Below are positions 1-7,388 of a stretch of DNA of 9,120 nt, piece by piece. The notes under the pieces were generated by a model. That model had not been told where the DNA came from. It ran no database searches and saw only the letters and a list, made by a program, of their open reading frames with translations. The DNA is from Methanomicrobiales archaeon (GTDB taxonomy: Archaea; Halobacteriota; Methanomicrobia; Methanomicrobiales; JACTUA01), in the NCBI GenBank assembly GCA_028678905.1, contig JAJRCO010000156.1:1-9120 (forward strand). Reading direction: 5' to 3'. The number at the start of each line of letters is the position of its first letter. The stretch's first letter is position 1. A program made the position numbers and the translations under genes.

Positions 1-2
1 AA

Positions 3-173
3 GGATTGGGAGAGTTCATTCAGGGATATGCGGAGTATTACGTCCATGTGATGAACTACGTCTTTTTCTTTACCGACAAACGTCCCATGATTCTTCCAGA
101 GCCGGTAAACATCTATGAAGGGCCGAAAGTAACGCAGGAGAGGCTGACAGCTCCCACGGAAGAGAAGAAATAA
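3..173 (+). CDS. 3' end of an unrecognised protein (56 residues, truncated by the window edge)
   Basis: An open frame enters from the left edge and ends at TAA 171-173. The 56 visible residues start GLGEFIQGYAEYYVHVMNY and continue into an aromatic and hydrophobic stretch (VFFF), then a proline-rich part (PMILPEPVNIYEGP) and a hydrophilic tail ending TEEKK. The uninterrupted frame and charged C-terminus look like a real protein end. The YYVHVMNYVFFF stretch could lie against or in a membrane, but is short for a clear membrane helix. I do not recognise the family and assign no function. It converges with serA, whose stop lies about 80 bases downstream on the other strand. Confidence 0.55.
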   Translation, partial: GLGEFIQGYAEYYVHVMNYVFFFTDKRPMILPEPVNIYEGPKVTQERLTAPTEEKK

Positions 174-252
174 TCCTAGAAAACATACTGATATAGCTCG
201 TACTTCTTCCTTCATATTTTTCGGAAAAAAAATCAGAAAGAAAATTACTGGG
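174..252. terminator. Convergent AT-rich intergenic region with oligo-T tracts for both strands
   Basis: This short gap separates the upstream plus-strand gene from the minus-strand serA. It is AT-rich. It has a T run on the plus strand at 217-221 and an A run at 225-232, which reads as T8 on the minus strand about 20 bases past the serA stop. Archaeal intrinsic termination needs mainly oligo-T in the non-template strand, so the T8 is a reasonable serA terminator and the T5 a weaker one for the upstream gene. No strong hairpin is visible. The role is inferred from sequence composition. Confidence 0.4.
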
Positions 253-1836
253 TTAAAGTTTCACGAACTTGGCCGTAAAGATGCCCACCTTGGTTCGAAT
301 CTTATCCATCACTGCGGGCGGAACCTCGCTGTCCACATTGAGCACCATGATTGCTTCCTCTCCCGGAGTGATCCTGCCCACCTGCATGCCGGCGATGTTG
401 ATGTTTGCCTCTCCGAGGATAGTGGATGCCCGGCCAATCACGCCCGGCTTGTCGAGGTGACGTGACACGATCACGTACCCTTCCGGAATCATATCCATAG
501 TATAACCGCCCACCGCCACGATACGGCTTCTTCCCTTCATCAGAACGGATCCGCTGACCATCTCTCCCATGCGGTCTGTCTTTGCGCTGATGGTGATCAG
601 GTTTTTGAATCCGGAAGATTCTTCGGTAACCGTCTCCCGGATGGTGATTCCCCGTTCTTTCGCGATGTATTCGGCATTGATGATGTTGGCCGGAGACTGG
701 AGGATGGGATCCATCATTCCCTTCAAGGCGTAGCGGGTAATGATGCGGGTGTTGCCAGAGAACTGGCCAATCTCCCCACCGTACACGATATCCACCGTCT
801 CCAGACGACCCTCCAGCAGCTGGATGAGAAAACGCCCCATCTTTTCAGCGAGCAGGGCATAGGGTTCAATGCGCTCCTGCAGCTCCGGGGGGATGGCAGG
901 GACGTTGACTGCATATTTTGCTGCACTGCCCTGGAGAACGTTGATGATCTCTTTTGCCACAGTGATGGCCACGTTCTGCTGGGCTTCCACCGTGCTAGCC
1001 CCTAGGTGAGGGGTGGCGACTACGTTTTCCATCTCGATCAGGGGGGACTGCAGAGGTGGCTCTTCCTCAAAGACATCGATCGCAGCACCAGCGATTTTTT
1101 TGCTCTTCAGGCCTTCATAAAGGGCTTTTTCATCGATGATCCCGCCTCGGGCGCAGTTGATGATCCGCACCCCGTCCTTCATCATCGCGATTCGGTCTGC
1201 ATTGATCAGGTGCATGGTCTCCTTGGTGAGGGGAGTGTGCACGGTGATAACGTCGGCGTTCCTGATAACCTCCTCAAGTGGCATCAGCTCCACTCCCAGA
1301 GCCCGCGCCCGGTCCGCACTGATGAACGGGTCATAAGCGAGGCAGCGCATCTCCATCGCGTTCGCCCGTTTGGCGACCTCCCGCCCGATCCGCCCCAGTC
1401 CCAGAATTCCCAGGGCTTTATCGTTTAGTTCGAACCCGATGAACTGCGATCGTTTCCACTGTTTCTTCTTCAGCGACGCGTTCGCCTGCGGGATTTTCCT
1501 AGCCAGCGCGAGCATCATGGCGATGGTGTGTTCGGTGGCCGCAAGGGTATTTCCTTCCGGTGCGTTAACCACGGGAATTCCTCGTCTGGTGGCACTTTCT
1601 ACCTCAATATTATCGACCCCGGTTCCCGCCCGCCCGATGATCTTCAGCCTGTGCCCGGCCTCGATGATACGACCGGTCACCTGTGTTCCACTCCTTACTA
1701 CCAGGGCATCGTATTCACCGATACTATCCACCAGCTGGTCTTCGGTCAATTCGGTGCGTACATCGACGATGAAATGCTCCCGTAACAGAGCAAGGCCTTC
1801 TTCCGCGACCGGATCACTCACGAGAATCCTGTACAT
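253..1836 (-). CDS. serA: D-3-phosphoglycerate dehydrogenase, long form with ASB and ACT domains
   Basis: It oxidises 3-phosphoglycerate to 3-phosphohydroxypyruvate with NAD, the first step of phosphorylated serine synthesis in the cytosol. Residue numbers here count from the upstream in-frame ATG at 1848. The N-terminal half is a D-2-hydroxyacid dehydrogenase with the Rossmann loop GLGRIG at 150-155. The catalytic triad is Arg234 (NCARGG), Glu263 (FEEEP) and His281 (PHLGAST). About 322-450 fits the allosteric substrate-binding (ASB) domain, and about 457-531 is an ACT domain (VIVSRHLDKPGVIGRAS), which in this family often binds serine for feedback control. The length of 527-531 residues suits the long form. 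I prefer ATG 1836, giving MYRILVSDP, because it matches the usual N-terminus; the longer start adds only MGYS. Neither has a clear ribosome binding site. It is divergent from ppsA. Confidence 0.95.
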   Translation of the reverse strand: MYRILVSDPVAEEGLALLREHFIVDVRTELTEDQLVDSIGEYDALVVRSGTQVTGRIIEAGHRLKIIGRAGTGVDNIEVESATRRGIPVVNAPEGNTLAATEHTIAMMLALARKIPQANASLKKKQWKRSQFIGFELNDKALGILGLGRIGREVAKRANAMEMRCLAYDPFISADRARALGVELMPLEEVIRNADVITVHTPLTKETMHLINADRIAMMKDGVRIINCARGGIIDEKALYEGLKSKKIAGAAIDVFEEEPPLQSPLIEMENVVATPHLGASTVEAQQNVAITVAKEIINVLQGSAAKYAVNVPAIPPELQERIEPYALLAEKMGRFLIQLLEGRLETVDIVYGGEIGQFSGNTRIITRYALKGMMDPILQSPANIINAEYIAKERGITIRETVTEESSGFKNLITISAKTDRMGEMVSGSVLMKGRSRIVAVGGYTMDMIPEGYVIVSRHLDKPGVIGRASTILGEANINIAGMQVGRITPGEEAIMVLNVDSEVPPAVMDKIRTKVGIFTAKFVKL

Positions 1837-1884
1837 GCTATAGCCCATATTGTTTGTACACTGTGCGTAATGATGGTTTTTCTT

Positions 1885-1905
1885 ATGAAGCTATATTAAA
1901 CCCGA
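1885..1905. promoter_or_regulatory. Putative bidirectional TATA box between serA and ppsA
   Basis: The space between the divergent serA and ppsA starts is only about 66-84 bases. Its one obvious archaeal box is CTATATTAAA at 1891-1900, reading TTTAATATAG on the minus strand. With the usual spacing of about 25 bases, minus-strand transcription would start near 1870, giving serA a leader of roughly 20-35 bases. Plus-strand transcription would start near 1920, almost on the ppsA ATG at 1921. The flanks are not a convincing BRE on either side. Box and start sites are inferred by eye. Confidence 0.45.
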
Positions 1906-1920
1906 AATGGATGAATGAAT

Positions 1921-4224
1921 ATGGAAGCGAGTCTCCGCAATGCTCCCAATATTCTGACGCTTAAAGAGATTACCAAAGATGACATCTCTCTGGTCGGAGG
2001 GAAGGGTGCTTCGCTGGGTGAGATGACCTCTGTCGGCTTACCCGTGCCCCCTGCGTTCGTGATCACCGCCCAGGCGTACCGGAAATTTTTGATCGAATCC
2101 GGAATCGAAGACGAGCTGTTCGGGTATCTGGAGAACGTCGATGTCGAGGACACCGATGCCCTGGAGACGGCTTCAGTACGGGCAAAACAGATCATCATGA
2201 ATGCCCCCATGCTGGAGTACCTGAAGACCGAGATTAAGAAAGCATACCAGGCTATGGGAAAGAACGCAGTCGTGGCGGTTCGATCCAGCGCCACTGCGGA
2301 GGATCTCCCCGGTGCGAGTTTTGCCGGGCAACAGGAGACATTCCTGAATGTTCAGGGTACCGAAGATCTGCTGGAAGCGGTGCAGAAGTGCTGGGCTTCT
2401 CTGTTTACACCACGGGCGATCTATTACCGCTCCCGACAGGGATTCGAAGACCGCCAGGTCAATATCGCCGTGGTGGTGCAGCGGATGGTGCCTTCCGAAA
2501 AAGCGGGGGTGATGTTTACTTCCCACCCGGTCACCGGAGAACCAGAGACCATCGTAGAAGGTTCCTGGGGGCTGGGAGAGGCGATCGTTTCAGGAAGCGT
2601 CTCTCCGGACAAATATGTGTATGATCGCCGAAAGGGAAAGGTGATCGACCAGGTAATCGGCACCAAGAAAATCGCAATCATATCCGCCGGAAAGAAAGGG
2701 ACCGAGGAAGTGGAACTTCCTCCTGAAAAGCAGGAAAGCTCCGCTCTCTCGGAGGAGGAAGTGAAAAAACTCGCGGAATATGGCGCCATTGCGGAGAATC
2801 ACTATGGCAATCCCCAGGATGTGGAATGGGCGATCGTAAAAGACGAGATTTATATTCTCCAGTCCCGGCCTATCACCACCATCAAAGCTAAGCCGCTCCC
2901 AGAACGAGGGAAGGCGACGGCAACGGAAGACAATGAAGGAAGAATTCTCATCCAGGGACAGGGGGCGTCTCCGGGCTTGGTTGGAGGTAGGGTCATCCTG
3001 GTTTCGTCGATGAAAGACGTTGGAAAAGTCCAGGCAGGGGACATCATGGTCACCCGGATGACCAATCCGGACATGGTACCCGCGATGCGGAAAGTCGCCG
3101 GTATCGTAACCGACGAGGGAGGCATGACCTGCCATGCGGCAATCGTGAGCCGGGAACTGGGCACCCCCGCGGTAGTGGGAACGAAGAAGGCCACTTCTGT
3201 CCTGAAAGAAGGACAGCTGGTGACCATCGACGGGGAGAAGGGGTTCGTGTATGAGGGTGCGGCGGCCCGGTTGGAGAAGAAAGCAGGACTAGTAACTACT
3301 GGCAGCGTCTCCGCCTCTGCCCCACTGATCACGGCCACTCTGGTTAAAGTAAACGTCTCTCTTCCCGAAGCGGCCAGCCGTGCTGCAGCTACCGGCGCGG
3401 ATGGAGTGGGTCTTCTAAGGATCGAGCACCTCATTCTGGGGCTCAATAAGACTCCCGGCTGGTATATCCAGAATAAAAAGGAGGAGGAGTTTATTCAGGA
3501 ACTGCACCGGGGAATCAAGATAGTGCTCGATGCGTTCCCCGGAAAGCCGGTCTGGGTGCGCACTCTGGATGCCCCTACCGATGAGTTCCGGAACATGCTC
3601 GGAGGCGAGGATGAACCGGAGGAGCACAACCCGATGCTCGGCTGGCGGGGAATCCGGCGCGATCTCGCCTCGCCGGAGCAGTTCCGGCTCCAGGTGGAGG
3701 CGTTCAAACGCCTCTGGAAGGAAGGATATCATAACCTTGGCCTGATGTTCCCAATGGTCAACCATCCAGACGAATTCACCTGCGCGAAGAACCTCCTCCG
3801 GGGATGGGGAGTCGATGCGGAGACGGTGACCCTAGGTATCATGATCGAGATCCCCAGCAGTGCGCTGTTGATTGAAGAGTTCATCCAAAGGGGAATACGC
3901 TTTGCCTCTTTTGGGACCAACGATCTGATCCAGTATACCCTGGCGATCGATCGAAACAACCAGCTGGTCGCGGACATGTACTATCCCAAACATCCGGCAG
4001 TGCTGAGACTGATTGATGAAGCCATCCAGGTGTGCCGAAAGTACGGGGTCGAGTGCTCGATCTGTGGACAGGCAGGCTCTGATCCAGAGATGGCGGAGTG
4101 GCTGGTCGAACATGGAATCTCCAGCGTTTCTGCCAACATCGATGCGGTTCTCAAAATCCGGGAAAGCGTCGCCCGCACCGAAAAACGCATGATTCTGGAG
4201 CTGGCGAGAAGAAAAAATGCGTGA
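1921..4224 (+). CDS. ppsA: Phosphoenolpyruvate synthase (pyruvate, water dikinase)
   Basis: It converts pyruvate, ATP and water to phosphoenolpyruvate, AMP and phosphate, opening gluconeogenesis from acetyl-CoA-derived pyruvate in autotrophic or acetate-using methanogens. The domains are in canonical order. An ATP-grasp-type PPDK N-terminal domain carries KGASLGEMTSVGLPVPPAF (about 28-46) and VRSSATAEDLPGASFAGQQ (about 120-138). A swivelling domain carries the phosphohistidine loop GGMTCHAAIVS with His405. The C-terminal PEP-binding barrel has LLRIEH (about 498-503), MIEIPSS, FGTNDLIQYT (about 664-673) and the acid/base Cys715 in ICGQAGSDPE. The 767 residues are normal for the family. I chose ATG 1921 because GGATGA lies six bases upstream and the TATA spacing fits; ATG 1915 in frame adds two residues. 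The CGQAGSDPE motif is one residue shorter than the familiar CGQAPSDxPE. It heads a six-gene overlapping cluster. Confidence 0.95.
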   Translation: MEASLRNAPNILTLKEITKDDISLVGGKGASLGEMTSVGLPVPPAFVITAQAYRKFLIESGIEDELFGYLENVDVEDTDALETASVRAKQIIMNAPMLEYLKTEIKKAYQAMGKNAVVAVRSSATAEDLPGASFAGQQETFLNVQGTEDLLEAVQKCWASLFTPRAIYYRSRQGFEDRQVNIAVVVQRMVPSEKAGVMFTSHPVTGEPETIVEGSWGLGEAIVSGSVSPDKYVYDRRKGKVIDQVIGTKKIAIISAGKKGTEEVELPPEKQESSALSEEEVKKLAEYGAIAENHYGNPQDVEWAIVKDEIYILQSRPITTIKAKPLPERGKATATEDNEGRILIQGQGASPGLVGGRVILVSSMKDVGKVQAGDIMVTRMTNPDMVPAMRKVAGIVTDEGGMTCHAAIVSRELGTPAVVGTKKATSVLKEGQLVTIDGEKGFVYEGAAARLEKKAGLVTTGSVSASAPLITATLVKVNVSLPEAASRAAATGADGVGLLRIEHLILGLNKTPGWYIQNKKEEEFIQELHRGIKIVLDAFPGKPVWVRTLDAPTDEFRNMLGGEDEPEEHNPMLGWRGIRRDLASPEQFRLQVEAFKRLWKEGYHNLGLMFPMVNHPDEFTCAKNLLRGWGVDAETVTLGIMIEIPSSALLIEEFIQRGIRFASFGTNDLIQYTLAIDRNNQLVADMYYPKHPAVLRLIDEAIQVCRKYGVECSICGQAGSDPEMAEWLVEHGISSVSANIDAVLKIRESVARTEKRMILELARRKNA

Positions 4225-5314
4225 GATCGGTTGTTCAGAGGAAGAACTCCTCTCCTTCTTTTCCCGGTGTAAAGAACGGGACACCTCATACGACCGGATC
4301 CTGAGTTCGATGTGCACCCGACCCCATCCCGTCGCTGCCCGAGTCCATGCCCTGTTTATGGAGGCAAATCTGGGAGACCCCGGGCTGTTTGCGGGGACCG
4401 CGACACTGGAACGACTCCTGATACAGAGGATTGGGGAGCTGCTGCATCATTCGGGAGCAGGAGGTTACGCCACTTCGGGAGGAACCGAGTCCAATATACA
4501 GGCATTACGCATCGCAAAGAAGCTCAAACCGGTTACCTGCCCCAACGTGATCGTCCCAGAGTCGGCTCACTTCTCTTTCGACAAGGCCTGCGATATTCTC
4601 TCCCTTGAGATGCGGACGATCCCACTTGATGCTGGTTTCCGTATGGATGTGGAATCGCTGGATTCCCGCATCGATCAGAATACCATCGCGGTCGTAGGGG
4701 TGGCAGGCAGCACCGAGTATGGCATGGTAGACCCCATCGAAGAGATCTCTGCCATCGCCAGAGACCAGGGGCTCTACTGCCATGTGGATGCGGCCTTCGG
4801 CGGGCTGGTCCTCCCGTTCATGAACAGGACTATTCCTTTCGATTTCTCGATCCCAGGGGTGGACAGCATCTCCGTGGATCCCCACAAGATGGGGATGAGC
4901 ACGATCCCCACCGGCTGCCTCCTCACCAGGGATCCTTCGCATCTCTCCCTGCTGAACATTCCTACCCCCTATCTTACGGTAAAACAGGAGTCCACGCTGA
5001 TGGGCACCCGCTCCGGGGGAGCGGTGGCCGGGGCACTCGCGGTGCTGGAATATCTGGGGGAGGCGGGGATGCGTGCCGTGGTAAGTGGATGTATGAGGAA
5101 TACCGAACGTCTGATTGATGGGATGGAGACCTATGGTTTTCCTCCGGTGGTACGGCCGGATGTGAACGTGGCCGCATTCGCGTACCCAAAAGTTCCCTCA
5201 GGATGGCACGTCTCCTGGACCCGGAAAGGGCATCTGAGGATCGTCTGTATGCCCCACGTCCACCGTTCGATGATCGAGTCGTTCTTACAGGAAGTGGGTG
5301 ATTCTTGTGCTTGA
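4217..5314 (+). CDS. mfnA: L-tyrosine/L-aspartate decarboxylase MfnA
   Basis: This PLP-dependent group II decarboxylase makes tyramine from tyrosine for methanofuran, the C1 carrier of the first step of CO2 reduction. In some archaea the same family also makes beta-alanine from aspartate for coenzyme A. The PLP site is plain: GYATSGGTESN (about 83-93), His118 in ESAHFSF, Asp191 in HVDAAFGG and the Schiff-base Lys224 in SVDPHKMGMS. The N-terminal stretch NLGDPGLFAGT (51-61) and the C-terminal RIVCMPHVHRSMIESF are characteristic of MfnA rather than glutamate decarboxylase. At 365 residues it is slightly shorter than the roughly 390-residue Methanocaldococcus enzyme as I recall it. ATG 4217 overlaps the ppsA stop by 8 bases (ATGCGTGA), which suggests translational coupling; the ribosome binding site is weak. 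Tyrosine or aspartate preference cannot be told from the sequence alone. Confidence 0.92.
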   Translation: MREIGCSEEELLSFFSRCKERDTSYDRILSSMCTRPHPVAARVHALFMEANLGDPGLFAGTATLERLLIQRIGELLHHSGAGGYATSGGTESNIQALRIAKKLKPVTCPNVIVPESAHFSFDKACDILSLEMRTIPLDAGFRMDVESLDSRIDQNTIAVVGVAGSTEYGMVDPIEEISAIARDQGLYCHVDAAFGGLVLPFMNRTIPFDFSIPGVDSISVDPHKMGMSTIPTGCLLTRDPSHLSLLNIPTPYLTVKQESTLMGTRSGGAVAGALAVLEYLGEAGMRAVVSGCMRNTERLIDGMETYGFPPVVRPDVNVAAFAYPKVPSGWHVSWTRKGHLRIVCMPHVHRSMIESFLQEVGDSCA

Positions 5315-5858
5315 AAAACTGATTGCATCTCTGGAAACCTGCCCCATCGTCAAAAGGGACAACTACAACTATTTCATCCATCCCATCACTGATGGAGTAC
5401 CGAAGGTAGACCCGGCGCTCCTCCGCGATGTAGCGAGCGCGATGATCAAAGCACTGGATTTGAAGAACGTAGATCTGTTTGTGGTTGCGGAGGCCATGGG
5501 TATCCATATCGGGACAGCCCTTTCCCTGATGACCGATATTCCCTTTACCATTGTGCGAAAACGATGGTACCACCTTCCCGGAGAGGTTGCAGTTCATCAG
5601 ACCACTGGTTATTCGAAAGGCGAACTGTATCTGAACGGAGTTTCAAAGGGGGACCGGGTAGTGATCGTGGACGATGTGATAAGCACCGGGGGAACCATGC
5701 GAGCCCTGGTGGGAGCCCTGGAATACGCCGGTGCGGAGATCGTTGATATCTGCGTAGCCCTGCAGCGGGGAGAACCGGATATCGGACGTCCCTACAAAGC
5801 CCTGGTCAAGGTGGAGGTCTCGCCCTCGCAGGTGCGTATCCTTGATACTCTCTTCTGA
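5307..5858 (+). CDS. hpt: Archaeal hypoxanthine/guanine phosphoribosyltransferase
   Basis: It transfers phosphoribose from PRPP to hypoxanthine (and in some relatives guanine) in purine salvage. The 183 residues carry the type I PRTase PRPP loop VVIVDDVISTGGT at 118-130. They also carry the features of the archaeal HPRT subfamily: HPITDGVPKVDPALLR (about 25-40), AEAMGIHIGTALSL and RKRWYHLPGEVAVHQTTGYSKGEL. The last block separates it from orotate and adenine PRTases, with which this family is often confused. I chose GTG 5307 because it gives MLEKL, as in homologues, and has GGTGAT at 5297-5302 just upstream; GTG 5298 would add three residues. GTG 5307 overlaps the mfnA stop by 8 bases (GTGCTTGA), the same geometry as ppsA/mfnA. 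Confidence 0.88.
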   Translation: MLEKLIASLETCPIVKRDNYNYFIHPITDGVPKVDPALLRDVASAMIKALDLKNVDLFVVAEAMGIHIGTALSLMTDIPFTIVRKRWYHLPGEVAVHQTTGYSKGELYLNGVSKGDRVVIVDDVISTGGTMRALVGALEYAGAEIVDICVALQRGEPDIGRPYKALVKVEVSPSQVRILDTLF

Positions 5859-6783
5859 CCTCATCCGGACGCTCCGGGAACGGAACGCCCGACGGGTAGC
5901 CCTTCAATTCCCCGCGGGACTCAAACGGGAGGCGTTCCGCATCGCCTCCCAGCTCAAAAAGGAAGGATTCGAACCGCTGATCAGCGGCGACCCCTGTTAC
6001 GGAGCGTGCGATCTGGCTGATGATCTTCTCGCAGAAGCGGATGTGCTCGTCCATTTCGGACACGCCCCTCTCGAACCCTCATCGCAGGTACTCTATGAGA
6101 TCGTATCCCGTGATTTCGATCTGGAGGTTCTGACAATCGCCCTCCCCCTCATCTCCGAAACGCGAATCGGACTCGTGACCACTGTCCAGCACGTGCACCT
6201 GCTGGACCGGGCGGTTCAGTGGCTCTCGGAGAGGGGCATCCAGGCCGTGGTGATGGAAGGCTCCCCCCGCACCCCAAATCCTGGGCAGGTGCTGGGCTGC
6301 AGCTTCGAGGCGGCCCGTCGTACCGGAGCAAAGGAGATTCTGTTCGTCGGAACCGGCCTCTTCCATCCCATCGGAATCCAGCTCGCTACCGGAGCACGGG
6401 TGATCTCCCTTGATCCCATCGCCCGTGAGGTACAGGTAATAGACGCCTCAAGAATGCTGCGGAAACGGTTTGCTCTTATCGAGTCAGCCCGCGGGGCGGG
6501 GAGCATGGGAATACTCGTCTCCCTGAAAAGAGGACAGCAGCGGTGGGACCTCGCCCGCAGGCTGGCCTCCCTCACCGACCGGGCGGTCCTTGTGGCCATG
6601 CACGAGGTGACACCGGAGGAGCTGCTCGACCTGGGAATGGAGTGCTATGTCAATACAGCCTGCCCCCGGCTGGCCTATGACGATCAGCCACGTTTTCCGG
6701 TACCCGTGCTCACTCCTTCGGAATTCGAGATCCTCTGTGGGGTTCGCTCATGGAATGAATACCAGGTCGACGAAATCCCATGA
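5842..6783 (+). CDS. dph2: 2-(3-amino-3-carboxypropyl)histidine synthase, diphthamide biosynthesis
   Basis: Archaeal Dph2 is a non-canonical radical-SAM enzyme that moves the 3-amino-3-carboxypropyl group of SAM onto a histidine of elongation factor 2, the first step of diphthamide synthesis. It acts as a homodimer with one [4Fe-4S] cluster per subunit, held by three cysteines from three homologous domains. All three are present: Cys52 (SGDPCYGACDLA), Cys153 (QVLGCSF) and Cys274 (NTACPRLAYDD). The length of 313 residues is normal. The start is TTG 5842, preceded by AGGTG at 5830-5834 with a 7-base spacer, which makes the unusual start credible and overlaps hpt by 17 bases. No diphthine synthase (dphB) or diphthine ligase is in the window. 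It ends in an ATGA overlap with the next gene. Confidence 0.92.
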   Translation: MILSSDLIRTLRERNARRVALQFPAGLKREAFRIASQLKKEGFEPLISGDPCYGACDLADDLLAEADVLVHFGHAPLEPSSQVLYEIVSRDFDLEVLTIALPLISETRIGLVTTVQHVHLLDRAVQWLSERGIQAVVMEGSPRTPNPGQVLGCSFEAARRTGAKEILFVGTGLFHPIGIQLATGARVISLDPIAREVQVIDASRMLRKRFALIESARGAGSMGILVSLKRGQQRWDLARRLASLTDRAVLVAMHEVTPEELLDLGMECYVNTACPRLAYDDQPRFPVPVLTPSEFEILCGVRSWNEYQVDEIP

Positions 6784-7388
6784 AGCTGCGCACGCTGGAG
6801 CGGGAACTGGAACGGCTCTGCACGGTAGCAGGCCCGGAAGTGCGCCTCGAACAGTACCACACACCTCCTTCGGTCGCTGCCCGTCTCCTCTTTCATGCCG
6901 CCTTACGAGGCGATATCACTGATGAGAAAGTATGCGACCTCGGCTGTGGGGCGGGAATTCTCGCGTGCGGCGCCGCCCTGCTGGGCGCGGCGCAGGTGCG
7001 GGGTATAGACATCGATCCACGGTCGATCGATGTGGCCCGGGCAAATGCCAAAACGGCCGGAGTGGAGGTTGAATTCCTAGTCGCTGGTATTGCCGATGAA
7101 ACGGCGTTTGAGGGGTATACCTGCGATACGGTGGTTATGAATCCCCCTTTCGGAGCTCAGCGAAGGCATGCGGATCGCCCGTTCATCGACCGGGCGCTGG
7201 GAATCGGAGGCGTGGTGTACGGCATCTTCAATTCTGGCTCCCTGCCGTTTGTTCGGGCCTATATCGGGGACAGAGGATTCATTGAAGAGGCTGTATCCGG
7301 CAGATTTCCCCTTCCCCGTATGTTTGCGTTTCACACCCGGGACCGGGTAGAGATCGAGGTCGAGATCCTGTGCATCAGGAAACGTTGA
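6780..7388 (+). CDS. METTL5-like N6-adenine rRNA methyltransferase
   Basis: A 202-residue class I SAM-dependent methyltransferase. The SAM-binding motif I is DLGCGAG at 53-59 and the acidic strand end is GIDIDP at 75-80. The catalytic NPPFG at 121-125 is typical of N6-adenine (or glutamine) methyltransferases. The N-terminal LEQYHTPPSVAARLL (about 23-37) and the C-terminal FAFHTRDRVEIEVEI (about 182-196) closely follow eukaryotic METTL5, which methylates A1832 of 18S rRNA in helix 44 next to the decoding centre with the partner TRMT112. I infer the same kind of target, 16S rRNA, here; the exact site and any Trm112 partner are not shown by this sequence. ATG 6780 overlaps the dph2 stop (ATGA), with AGGTCGA about 9 bases upstream. 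Confidence 0.85.
   Translation: MKLRTLERELERLCTVAGPEVRLEQYHTPPSVAARLLFHAALRGDITDEKVCDLGCGAGILACGAALLGAAQVRGIDIDPRSIDVARANAKTAGVEVEFLVAGIADETAFEGYTCDTVVMNPPFGAQRRHADRPFIDRALGIGGVVYGIFNSGSLPFVRAYIGDRGFIEEAVSGRFPLPRMFAFHTRDRVEIEVEILCIRKR

Noticed and set aside
1006..1843. Plus-strand open frames of 140 and 157 codons opposite serA
   Set aside because: They lie antisense to the highly conserved serA frame, have no recognisable domains or clear ribosome binding sites, and their composition is that of a mirrored GC-rich gene.
2590..4317. Minus-strand open frames of 181, 198 and 161 codons opposite ppsA and the mfnA start
   Set aside because: The plus-strand frames there encode all PpsA motifs and the MfnA N-terminus; the antisense products have no family features.
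4974..5597. Minus-strand 207-codon open frame across the mfnA/hpt junction
   Set aside because: It spans two well-supported plus-strand genes and its product is low in complexity and rich in Arg, Pro and Ser, typical of a shadow frame.
5307..5858. Annotation as orotate phosphoribosyltransferase (pyrE) or adenine phosphoribosyltransferase
   Set aside because: The blocks VHQTTGYSKGEL and HPITDGVPKVDPALLR are those of archaeal hypoxanthine/guanine PRTases; the PRPP loop alone does not separate the families.
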